A DNA stretch of 64,000 bases from Bacteroidia bacterium. GTDB taxonomy: Bacteria > Bacteroidota > Bacteroidia > Flavobacteriales > Flavobacteriaceae. This document shows, piece after piece, positions 18,869 through 26,065 of this stretch. Under the pieces are notes generated by a model. The model had not been told where the DNA came from. It did no database searches and worked only from the letters and a program-made list of their open reading frames with translations. Position 1 is the first letter of the stretch, and each line of letters opens with the position of its first letter. Where the stretch lies: contig JAUIBW010000027.1 in assembly GCA_030427585.1 (NCBI GenBank), positions 1-64,000 of the forward strand. The letters are read 5' to 3'. The position numbers and the translations under genes were made by a program.

Positions 18869-18955
18869 TTATAATTTTCTCATATTCCTTATTGTATTTG
18901 AATTATCTTTAATGATATCTTTAAGATCACCTAACATATTATCTATCAGATCTTC
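18869..18955 (-). pseudogene. Decayed C-terminal fragment of a small secreted paralog
   Basis: Read on the minus strand, 28 codons encode EDLIDNMLGDLKDIIKD followed by about 11 more residues and a stop. The start of this matches the C-terminus of the intact secreted protein at 20756-21178 (EDLIDMFSDIKEIIKQ). Directly upstream, in frame, is a TAA codon where the intact gene has Val. Before that ANI stands in place of ADL, so the similarity fades into a broken frame. No start codon or signal peptide is present. I read this as the remnant of a third family member left behind near the S41-like gene. It has no expected function. Confidence 0.6.
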
Positions 18956-18983
18956 TTAAATGTTGGCCCTATTTACTCTTTAT

Positions 18984-20552
18984 TTAATCATTATTGATAA
19001 ACTTCTTAATTGCATTATTTAACACATAAAGTTCTCTGTTTTCGAAATTTTCTTTGTTAAGTTCCACAAGAAGATCCAGCTTAGCAGGATTGCCCTGAAG
19101 CATTTCTCCCTGTTTATTTACAGTTCGTGAATAAGGTATAGAGAATTGAAAAATTTCTTGACCTGCTATCTTATATTCTCTTTGGTCGTTCCCTATGTAG
19201 GTTTTCTTAATATTTCCATTATCATCTATATAAAATACCACCGTAACAAGTGCAAAAGTAAGGTCTGCAGATTGAGGCTGTCCTACAATAAGAGCATTAC
19301 CGTATTCTTTCATACGATATGCAAAATCATCGGCAGAGCTTGCAGTATTTTCATTTACTAAAACGATAACATTTTTAAACTCGCGCTTTGCAGTTTTATT
19401 AGGTTGAATATACGCTAAGTCACAATTTTCACTACCTCTACAAAAATCTGCCCTGGCTGGTAAAAAATCACCTGTTTTAGTTTTTTCATAGGTTTTGTTC
19501 TTCAGAATATTTTCAAACCATTTTTCTGCACCGCTAAACCCATATGACAATTCTAATCGTAAGTTTTCATTAAGCAAAAGCCCTGTCTTCTTATATTGTA
19601 CCCTAAGATCCATAAACTGAGATGGGCATAATTCTGCCATAAATGATGAATTCTCCTTTCCTCCAGAGTTATCCTGAACATCAAATACAATATGATCTAC
19701 CTGATTTTTTATTAATTGTAAACCTTGTCTAAGTTTTTGAATATCACTACATATTGTAGAATCTTTTGCCTCTAGTGCACACCTTAAATCATTACTACCA
19801 CGCTTATATGCAAAGTTTTTGATCTTAACTAATGCTATCTTATCCTTAACCAATAATGCCGCTTTATACCCCTTACTCACAAGTTTCCAATCTTTGTAAC
19901 CACTAACATCTATAGCTTTATATCTGTTATAACTGGACTCTTCATTTTTATGATAAACAACTTTTTTTGAACTACCATCAGAATAAGTGATGCTTTCAGG
20001 AATTTTTCCATTGATTTTCAAACCATTTTCGAATCGAAATTTAAAACTGGCCTGACTGGTTCCCAAACCATTTGATCTGGTTTCATAATTCACAAATTTT
20101 TTAAAAACATCTTTTATTGAAACGTCATTGATTTTTTGAATGGTTTTTTTTGTTTCTAAGTCAAAAAATGAAATATTTGGATAGGTATACCCAATTTTAA
20201 TGGAACTTTTGTATTTATTTTTCTTAGTTTTTTCTGTTGGATAGGTAAAACGAAAATAAGAATGACCACTAACGAATCCTCTTCCGAAATCAAGAAATTT
20301 TTGTCTTAACTCCTGGTAACTATCTATTTTTTTGAATTGTTTTTCGTGATATTCCTTATACTGATCCCAGGATATATCCTTGGTTTTATTCCTTACGACA
20401 ATAGCTTCTGCATCCAGAAATTCTATTTCTGAAATCATTTGTTTATACAGTTCTGACACCTGTTGAGAGGTTAAAAATGACTGATCTTTATCTTGAGCAT
20501 TAACTGAAATTACAATACTCAAAAAAAATATGCTGTTAATAATTAGTTTCAT
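18984..20552 (-). CDS. Exported S41-like protease homolog, possibly inactive
   Basis: A 522-residue exported protein with a signal peptide at about residues 1-19 (FFLSIVISVNAQ). A helical N-terminal region is followed by a tail-specific-protease-like C-terminal half: ALVKIKNFAYKR, HIVFDVQDNSGGKENS, and IVLVNENTASSADDFAYRM. The last holds the position of the S41 Ser nucleophile. The segment that normally carries the catalytic Lys (GxxTxGK) reads GQPQSADL here, so the usual Ser-Lys dyad looks incomplete. No PDZ domain is obvious. It lies upstream of the gene remnant and downstream of two small secreted paralogs on the same strand. Its role is unknown; family membership is likely, activity uncertain. 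Confidence 0.75.
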   Translation of the reverse strand: MKLIINSIFFLSIVISVNAQDKDQSFLTSQQVSELYKQMISEIEFLDAEAIVVRNKTKDISWDQYKEYHEKQFKKIDSYQELRQKFLDFGRGFVSGHSYFRFTYPTEKTKKNKYKSSIKIGYTYPNISFFDLETKKTIQKINDVSIKDVFKKFVNYETRSNGLGTSQASFKFRFENGLKINGKIPESITYSDGSSKKVVYHKNEESSYNRYKAIDVSGYKDWKLVSKGYKAALLVKDKIALVKIKNFAYKRGSNDLRCALEAKDSTICSDIQKLRQGLQLIKNQVDHIVFDVQDNSGGKENSSFMAELCPSQFMDLRVQYKKTGLLLNENLRLELSYGFSGAEKWFENILKNKTYEKTKTGDFLPARADFCRGSENCDLAYIQPNKTAKREFKNVIVLVNENTASSADDFAYRMKEYGNALIVGQPQSADLTFALVTVVFYIDDNGNIKKTYIGNDQREYKIAGQEIFQFSIPYSRTVNKQGEMLQGNPAKLDLLVELNKENFENRELYVLNNAIKKFINND

Positions 20553-20755
20553 CTGTTTATTTTAAATAGTAAGACGGGTATGGATTAAGAATAACTCATA
20601 CTTCTTCATAAAAAGCAATAAGAGTTTCTTTTGCCAAAAACACTGTCGTGACAATCGTACTGTTTTTATTTTAAGATATTCTGTTGATTAAATCCGGATA
20701 GTATTGAAATTATCTCCTATCCCAGACCTAGGTGTTGTATAGTTTAAATAAGAAA

Positions 20756-21178
20756 CTATTGTTTTATTATCTCTTTTATATCGCTAAACATATCTATCAA
20801 ATCTTCTACTAAGTCCGCAGATACAAATTCTTTATCCATAAAAACATTTAACTTGCCTCTTTTCAGTTTTACAACATATCCTGTTTCTCCTTTGGTATTA
20901 TATTTCCAGGTAGATGTCGTTCCGGTTTTGGTCATTTTTGGGGTTAAATGGTCTTTTAAGAATTGTTTTAATTTTCCTGTTTTTGATGGTGAAAAGCTAG
21001 CTTTTAAGGTATACATATCTTCTGTATTAGAAATAGAAATGTTAACTCTATAATTACCTTCTCCTGGTTCGTTGCTAGAATAACTAATAGACACTTTAGA
21101 GTTTGAAGTCGAAGTTGTTTGTGCATTGCTCAAAGAAAGGGCAAATACAAGGCTTAATGTGCAAAGGATTGTTTTCAT
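20756..21178 (-). CDS. Small secreted protein, paralog A of sensor locus
   Basis: A 140-residue exported protein with signal peptide LCTLSLVFALSLSNAQ and a Ser/Thr-rich N-terminus. The predicted beta-rich body has an aromatic centre (TSTWKYNTKGETGYVVKLKR). The C-terminus is a helix (DKEFVSADLVEDLIDMF). I do not recognise a named family. It is a paralog of the next gene upstream (21207-21653): both have a TSS-rich start, a 'DKE-(F/L)-(V/A)-S' motif before the last helix, and a YxV-x-LKxxKL strand. Lying downstream of a histidine kinase and response regulator on the same strand, it may be an output of, or a signal to, that system. Confidence 0.8.
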   Translation of the reverse strand: MKTILCTLSLVFALSLSNAQTTSTSNSKVSISYSSNEPGEGNYRVNISISNTEDMYTLKASFSPSKTGKLKQFLKDHLTPKMTKTGTTSTWKYNTKGETGYVVKLKRGKLNVFMDKEFVSADLVEDLIDMFSDIKEIIKQ

Positions 21179-21185
21179 AATTTCT

Positions 21186-21202
21186 GTTTTTTGATTGATG
21201 AT
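21186..21202. repeat. 17-base leader element, copy 1
   Basis: GTTTTTTGATTGATGAT occurs here, just upstream of the paralog A start codon. Identical 17-base copies lie at 21661-21677 and 23799-23815, each in the leader of a gene in this locus. Read in the coding direction it is ATCATCAATCAAAAAAC. Confidence 0.75.
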
Positions 21203-21206
21203 TGAT

Positions 21207-21653
21207 TTAATTTTCGTTTTTTGATGTAATTGATTTTAATTCTTTGCCTATACTTTCAAATTTCTTAATCAGTTTATTTGAAGCCAGTTCTTTATCTACT
21301 TTAATTCTTAATTTATTGTCTTTGAGTCGTACTTCATATAATTCATCATCCTCTATTTCTTTTCTCCACAGATAGGCTTCATCGTTGATAATCATATTTT
21401 CTTTTCCAAATTGATCGATCAGATAAGATTTTACATCTCCCTCCATATATTTCATAAATCTAATTTTGATCCTAAAACTCTCTTCCATATCAATGATGGC
21501 AAAGGATCTAGAATAACTTTTCTCTCCAGAATCATCACTAATACTTATGGTTACCTGTGATGATGATTTAGAAGAACTTGTAGAACTTGTTTGTGCATTC
21601 ATGGTTAGTAATCCTATTAGTAGGTTTACTAAAACGGTGATTACTGTTTTCAT
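21207..21653 (-). CDS. Small secreted protein, paralog B of sensor locus
   Basis: A 148-residue exported protein with signal peptide VLVNLLIGLLTMNAQ, then a Thr/Ser-rich stretch. The body is acidic and beta-rich, with SYSRSFAIIDMEESFRIKI and YEVRLKDNKLRIKVDKELAS, ending in a Lys-rich helix. It is recognisably related to paralog A but has a longer acidic middle and a shorter C-terminal match. It starts 24 bases downstream of the response-regulator stop with the repeated leader element in between. Co-transcription with the two-component genes is therefore likely. The function is unknown. Confidence 0.8.
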   Translation of the reverse strand: MKTVITVLVNLLIGLLTMNAQTSSTSSSKSSSQVTISISDDSGEKSYSRSFAIIDMEESFRIKIRFMKYMEGDVKSYLIDQFGKENMIINDEAYLWRKEIEDDELYEVRLKDNKLRIKVDKELASNKLIKKFESIGKELKSITSKNEN

Positions 21654-21660
21654 ACTATTC

Positions 21661-21677
21661 GTTTTTTGATTGATGAT
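21661..21677. repeat. 17-base leader element, copy 2
   Basis: GTTTTTTGATTGATGAT lies between the response-regulator stop and the paralog B start. It is identical to the copies at 21186-21202 and 23799-23815. The identity with copy 3 extends five bases to the left (ATTC and a shared C/T position). Confidence 0.75.
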
Positions 21678-22358
21678 TTAAGCTATACTAAATGTGAGAC
21701 CAACCCCACGTACACTTTCTATATTTATAGCATTGTCTTCTTTAAAATATTTTCTTAATCGACTTATGAATACATCCATACTTCGACCAGAGAAGAAATC
21801 ATCATTACCCCAAATATCTTTTAACACCTCTTCTCTTTTGATCATGCTATTTCTATGTTCCCATAAATATTGAATAAGTAATGTTTCTTTTTCGGTTAAT
21901 CGCTGCGATTCTCCATTCAATTTTAATTGATGGTTAACCATATCAAACTCATAGTTTCCAATTTTTACTATATCCTCTTTTATGGATTCTACTTTTCGTG
22001 TTCGTCTTAAAATATTCTGAAGTTTAAGAACTAGAATATCGGCTTCAAATGGTTTTACGATGTAGTCGTCTGCACCTAATTTTAATCCTCTTATTTTATC
22101 TTCCTTCATTTTCTTAGCAGTAAGAAAAACGAATGGAATTTCGGGATCTATTTCTACCACTTGCTCTGCTAATGTAAATCCATCCATTTTTGGCATCATC
22201 ACATCAAAGACACATATATCAAATTTTCCTTCAGAAAATATAGATAGTGCTTCTTTACCGTCTTTTGCCCAGGTCACTTTATAATTATGTATTTCGAGAT
22301 ATTGTTTTAATATACTTCCAAAATCAAAATCATCCTCTGCGAGTAGTATATGCTTCAT
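21678..22358 (-). CDS. OmpR-family response regulator (RprY-like)
   Basis: A 226-residue DNA-binding response regulator. The receiver domain is residues 2-115, with acidic pair EDD (8-10), phospho-acceptor D52 in FDVMMPKMDG and conserved K102 in IVKPFEA. A winged-helix OmpR/PhoB effector spans about residues 130-225 (LTEKETLLIQYLWEHRN, SGRSMDVFISRLRKYF, SVRGVGLTF). The ATG at 22358 is chosen over a TTG three codons earlier. It follows the cognate histidine kinase by 5 bases. Sequence and pairing resemble RprXY of Bacteroides, whose signal involves envelope stress or salt; the specific stimulus here is unknown. Two small secreted proteins follow in the same run. Confidence 0.93.
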   Translation of the reverse strand: MKHILLAEDDFDFGSILKQYLEIHNYKVTWAKDGKEALSIFSEGKFDICVFDVMMPKMDGFTLAEQVVEIDPEIPFVFLTAKKMKEDKIRGLKLGADDYIVKPFEADILVLKLQNILRRTRKVESIKEDIVKIGNYEFDMVNHQLKLNGESQRLTEKETLLIQYLWEHRNSMIKREEVLKDIWGNDDFFSGRSMDVFISRLRKYFKEDNAINIESVRGVGLTFSIA

Positions 22359-22363
22359 AATTA

Positions 22364-23758
22364 TCAAATTATTGGTATGATTATTTTAAAATTTGTTCCT
22401 TCTTCGGGTTTACTATCAATATTGATTTTGCCCTGGTGTGCTTTAATGATTTGATTGGTATAGAATAGTCCCAGACCTAATCCTTTTACATCATGTACGT
22501 TTCCTGTTGTTACTCTATAAAATTTTTCAAAAATCTTATGGTGTTCTTTTTCACAAATCCCAATCCCATTATCACGAATCGAAATTGTATACGTATCGTC
22601 TTTACACTCTGTTCGTATTCTAATTTCAACGTTTTCTTTCCCATATTTCACGGCATTTTCTAATACATTAAATAATGCTGTGGTAAATAGAAATTTATCG
22701 ATATAAAGATCTACATCCCTAAATTCGATCTTTGTACTTACATCTACTTGTTTATTTTTAACCGATACCTTAAAATCTTCTACTACTTCTCTAAAGTATT
22801 CAGTATCCCGGACTTTTTCTTTATTTAAAACGATTTCTTCTGATCCCAAAGTGTTATTCATTACCTGATCAATTAGTTTTTGCAATCGGTTATTTTGTCG
22901 ATCTAATATATCTAATGCATTAGAGAATATTTCTGGTGAATTTTGGGTTTCTTTGTTCCTTAAACTTTTTGAAGCAATACCCAAAGTTGCCAAAGGAGTT
23001 TTTAGCTCGTGAGTAATATTATTTATAAAATCATTGCGTACATCGGCTATTTTCTTTTGCCTAATTACCGTTTTAATCGAATAGAAGAGTAAGACAACCA
23101 CAAATAGTAACAATATAACAGAGAACAAAAACAGGCTTGCCATTTGACCAAAAACTATTCTCTTCCATCCAATAATGCTAACAGCATCTACTGTTCTAAT
23201 TTCTAGATTAAGTTGGGTTTTTATAATTTCGCTACCACTATCATCTTCTATATCTTGTTCTGTAAACCATCTACCATTACTTATTACATTACCATCTTGA
23301 TCAGGAAAATCTTCTCCGAACAGAAAATAACTGCTTTGTTCTTTTGCATTAAATACAGTATCCAAAAGGTCATTATCATGGATAACAATACTCTTTATTG
23401 TTTTCTTATATTTTAACTCGTACTCCAGATTAACCTTACCAATTTCTTTTTTATAGTATTCATTAAATGTACCATTTAACGAATCTGTAAAAGGTTTGAA
23501 ACGTTCTATAGTTTCATTTTTAAGAAGATTATTCTTTCTATACTCTATCAGATTCTTTGTTAGCTGATTATACCAAAGTTCTGCTATAGAATCCATTTCT
23601 CTTGTATTATCTATACTCGAAACGGCCTTCTTGGTTTCTTTAATAAACACATCCTTTTTAAGCTGATACGTGTTATAAATCAAATACCCCTGAATACCAG
23701 ACAATGCCAATAAGGTTAAAATAGATGTAATAATAAGTATGTTTATCTTTTTCTTCAT
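22364..23758 (-). CDS. Sensor histidine kinase (RprX-like)
   Basis: A 464-residue membrane sensor. TM1 is at about residues 6-28, a periplasmic sensor region of about 175 residues follows, and TM2 is at 205-228. A HisKA dimerisation domain has phospho-acceptor H250 in NITHELKTPL. The HATPase_c domain has the N box around N368 (ALFNVLENAVKYG), DNGIG at 396-400 and GLGLGL at 426-431. All catalytic motifs are intact. It autophosphorylates and passes phosphate to the downstream OmpR-type regulator. It is the first gene of the locus and carries the repeated 17-base leader element and a good promoter upstream. Confidence 0.94.
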   Translation of the reverse strand: MKKKINILIITSILTLLALSGIQGYLIYNTYQLKKDVFIKETKKAVSSIDNTREMDSIAELWYNQLTKNLIEYRKNNLLKNETIERFKPFTDSLNGTFNEYYKKEIGKVNLEYELKYKKTIKSIVIHDNDLLDTVFNAKEQSSYFLFGEDFPDQDGNVISNGRWFTEQDIEDDSGSEIIKTQLNLEIRTVDAVSIIGWKRIVFGQMASLFLFSVILLLFVVVLLFYSIKTVIRQKKIADVRNDFINNITHELKTPLATLGIASKSLRNKETQNSPEIFSNALDILDRQNNRLQKLIDQVMNNTLGSEEIVLNKEKVRDTEYFREVVEDFKVSVKNKQVDVSTKIEFRDVDLYIDKFLFTTALFNVLENAVKYGKENVEIRIRTECKDDTYTISIRDNGIGICEKEHHKIFEKFYRVTTGNVHDVKGLGLGLFYTNQIIKAHQGKINIDSKPEEGTNFKIIIPII

Positions 23759-23798
23759 TATGGTGATATACAGCTTGTTTATTTTTTAATACTTATTC

Positions 23799-23815
23799 GT
23801 TTTTTGATTGATGAT
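23799..23815. repeat. 17-base leader element, copy 3
   Basis: GTTTTTTGATTGATGAT in the leader of the histidine kinase gene, just after its predicted promoter at 23821-23851. It is identical to the two downstream copies. Confidence 0.75.
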
Positions 23816-23820
23816 GATTT

Positions 23821-23851
23821 CAAAAGTATAGCAAACATCCTTTTATTCAAT
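23821..23851 (-). promoter_or_regulatory. Promoter of the two-component locus
   Basis: On the minus strand, ATTG (23851-23848), 19 bases, then TACTTTTG (23828-23821). This matches the Bacteroidetes promoter consensus apart from the first base of the upstream element. The leader to the kinase ATG would be about 55 bases. Confidence 0.55.
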
Positions 23852-23959
23852 GAAATCAGCTTCTATTAACCCTCTATTAACGTTAATACATCCCTTCACT
23901 ACTATAAAAACAAGGTTTTTAAGTATCTATGTTAATAAGGTAAAATTGGTATTAATTAT

Positions 23960-23967
23960 TACATTTG
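23960..23967 (+). promoter_or_regulatory. Possible -7 element upstream of the UbiA-like gene
   Basis: TACATTTG matches TAnnTTTG 24 bases before the ATG. No good TTTG element is found 19-20 bases upstream, so this is only a partial promoter match. Confidence 0.35.
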
Positions 23968-23991
23968 CTGACTAATTAACCAATTACTCCT

Positions 23992-24894
23992 ATGCTATCT
24001 TATCTAAAGCTTATAAAATTTGATAACCTACTTATAATTGCCTTTGCTCAATTATGTATTAAATATGGTCTTTTTGAACCTTTTAATATTGCTATTACCC
24101 TAAATGGTTTGGGAATTGCTATTTTAATGATTGCTACATTTTGTATTGCTGCAGCAGGAAATATAATTATCGAAATTTACAATCGAGAAGATACTGGTGA
24201 AAAAGGTCTATTGTATGGCTCTATAACCGAAAAATCAGCGAATCGATTATTTATTATTTTTAACATAATTGGCGTTCTTATTGGGTTTTACATAGCCAAT
24301 CTTATTAACAGGCCAGGTTTTGCAGCATTATTTATAGTAATTTCTGGAGTATTTTACATCTATGCTTCTTACCTAAAAGAAATCATTGTTCTTAAAAATT
24401 GTATTCTCGCACTACTTGTAGGACTAAGTTTAATTGTCGTTGGGATTTTTGATCTTCTTCCTGCTATCACCGAAAAAAACAGAGAATCGCAGACCGTTAT
24501 TTTTTCTATTATTTTAGATTATTCAATATTTGCATTCTTAATTGTACTCTTAAGAGAAATTGTAAAAGATTGCCTGCATATAGATAGAGATCATAATATA
24601 GGAATTAGAACCATCCCAATAGTTTTAGGTAAAAATCGAACAACAAAATTAGTTGGGGTATTAACATTGCTTCCAGTTATTTCTGTAATTTACTACATAT
24701 ACACCTATCTTTTTTCGAACAGTAGAGCTGTCATTTTTGTATTGATACTTATTGTTGCTCCATTGCTCTATTTTATGATCAAAAGCTTTAGTGCCGAATC
24801 AGATAAGCAGTTTAAAAGGTTAGCATTCCTTTTAAAGATTATTTTAATTGGGGCATCCATCTCATTGTTATTTTATCAATTTGTTTTAGTATAA
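23992..24894 (+). CDS. UbiA-superfamily membrane protein with degenerate first Asp motif
   Basis: A 300-residue polytopic membrane protein with about nine hydrophobic helices. Placement in the UbiA prenyltransferase superfamily rests on three things: the early KLIKFDNLLIIAFAQLCIKYG; the CIAAAGN segment leading into motif 1; and the motif-2 region REIVKDCLHIDRD (D193, D198, D200) followed by GIRTIPIVLGK. Flavobacterial homologs are usually labelled geranylgeranylglycerol-phosphate geranylgeranyltransferase. Motif 1, normally NDxxDxxxD and needed for Mg-diphosphate binding, here reads IEIYNREDT at residues 60-68. The polar pattern is thus largely lost. It may be inactive or have a changed metal site. 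maf follows 3 bases later, so the two are co-transcribed. Confidence 0.82.
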   Translation: MLSYLKLIKFDNLLIIAFAQLCIKYGLFEPFNIAITLNGLGIAILMIATFCIAAAGNIIIEIYNREDTGEKGLLYGSITEKSANRLFIIFNIIGVLIGFYIANLINRPGFAALFIVISGVFYIYASYLKEIIVLKNCILALLVGLSLIVVGIFDLLPAITEKNRESQTVIFSIILDYSIFAFLIVLLREIVKDCLHIDRDHNIGIRTIPIVLGKNRTTKLVGVLTLLPVISVIYYIYTYLFSNSRAVIFVLILIVAPLLYFMIKSFSAESDKQFKRLAFLLKIILIGASISLLFYQFVLV

Positions 24895-24897
24895 CTC

Positions 24898-25479
24898 ATG
24901 TTAAAAGATATATTAAAAGATAAAAATATAATTCTTGCATCTGGTTCCCCTAGAAGACAACAATTTTTTAAGGATCTGGACCTGGATTTTTCAATACAAT
25001 TAAAAGAGGTCGACGAGGTTTACCCTGATCACCTTAAAGCCGAAGAAATTTCGGATTATCTCGCTAAGCTTAAAGCAAGTGTATTTACAGACTTACACCC
25101 AAAAGATATTTTAATTACCAGTGACACCATTGTTTGGCATAATAACAATGCCTTAGGTAAGCCCAAAAACCTGGTAGAAGCCTCAGAAATGATTAATTCT
25201 TTATCCGGGGATACCCATGAGGTTATTACTTCGGTGTGTTTTAAAACAATCCATCAGACAATTGTAGTACATCAAACCACCAAAGTTACTTTTAAGGAGT
25301 TATCTGCAGAAGAAATCGAATACTATGTACAAACGTATAAGCCTCTGGATAAAGCCGGAGCTTATGGCATACAAGAATGGATAGGTTTTATTGGCATATC
25401 CAATATAGAAGGGAGTTATTTTAATGTAATGGGACTGCCTACACATCTTGTCTACAAAACGTTACAACAGTTAGCCTAA
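24898..25479 (+). CDS. maf: Maf-family nucleotide pyrophosphatase
   Basis: A 193-residue cytoplasmic house-cleaning enzyme that hydrolyses non-canonical nucleoside triphosphates, or dTTP/UTP in the YhdE subgroup. Motifs seen are the N-terminal LASGSPRRQQFF, KLKASVF, the Asp of ITSDTIVW, GKPKNLVEA, the MINSLSGDTHEV loop, and the late DKAGAYGIQEW with IEGSYFNVMGLP. Length is standard. It lies 3 bases after the UbiA-like gene and forms the end of that two-gene unit. Confidence 0.95.
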   Translation: MLKDILKDKNIILASGSPRRQQFFKDLDLDFSIQLKEVDEVYPDHLKAEEISDYLAKLKASVFTDLHPKDILITSDTIVWHNNNALGKPKNLVEASEMINSLSGDTHEVITSVCFKTIHQTIVVHQTTKVTFKELSAEEIEYYVQTYKPLDKAGAYGIQEWIGFIGISNIEGSYFNVMGLPTHLVYKTLQQLA

Positions 25480-25631
25480 ACGCACCATCTCAATAAATGT
25501 AGTGCATAACATATATATTAACTTTTCTATTGATACTTCTTATGGTAACAAAATGTTAATTGAGGTTTTTCCGTAACTATCTGGTCTTTATTTTGTTTAT
25601 ATTTCTTAACTTATTTTTAAAACTTACTATT

Positions 25632-25793
25632 ATGCTAAAGCATCTCTTAAACCTCGATGGTATCAAAACACTTAACAAAACAGAACAAAAATCTCTAAAA
25701 GGAGGATGGACCTATGTGATGTGTCACTCTTGTGATCAATATTTACCACCAGGATATGTATGTATGAATCAGGTGTATTGCGGGCCTAATTAA
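25632..25793 (+). CDS. Double-glycine leader peptide (bacteriocin- or pheromone-like)
   Basis: A 53-residue precursor peptide. The first 25 residues form a Bacteroidetes-type double-glycine leader (LDGIKTLNKTEQKSLKGG), cleaved after Gly25. The remaining 28 residues are aromatic and carry four Cys (VMCHSC, YVC, YCG). That suggests two disulfides in a short secreted peptide. The ATG at 25632 is preferred; a longer frame from TTG 25560 would prepend a hydrophobic stretch that does not belong to such leaders. A clear terminator follows. Such leaders are normally processed and exported by peptidase-containing ABC transporters (C39 family). None is visible in this window, so the exporter must be elsewhere. 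Target and role are unknown. Confidence 0.78.
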   Translation: MLKHLLNLDGIKTLNKTEQKSLKGGWTYVMCHSCDQYLPPGYVCMNQVYCGPN

Positions 25794-25809
25794 TGCCCTA
25801 TAAAAAATT

Positions 25810-25838
25810 AAAAACGGGATCTTAGTATTCCGTTTTTT
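25810..25838 (+). terminator. Terminator after the double-glycine peptide gene
   Basis: An 8-base perfect stem (AAAAACGG with CCGTTTTT) extends by wobble pairs and is followed by a T run. It lies 17 bases after the peptide stop codon. This supports a short monocistronic transcript. Confidence 0.75.
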
Positions 25839-26065
25839 GCTTTCAAATTGTGAGGTATTTCCTAAACTGTTTCTTTATTGATTTCCTATCCGGTCTCTCT
25901 TTAATATTCTTATAAATAGATTTTTTTCTATACTCAAAAAACAGTCTAAACTACCTATAGCATTAAATAATTTCTCATTCATCCGCTAATTATATAGTTA
26001 CCGAAACGTTAACAATGCTTGCCAAATCCGAGGTTTATTGTAATTTGCTATATAAAAACGTTATC

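Noticed and set aside
25560..25631. N-terminal extension of the double-glycine peptide from TTG 25560
   Set aside because: The extension is strongly hydrophobic and does not fit double-glycine leaders, which begin near the LDGIK segment.
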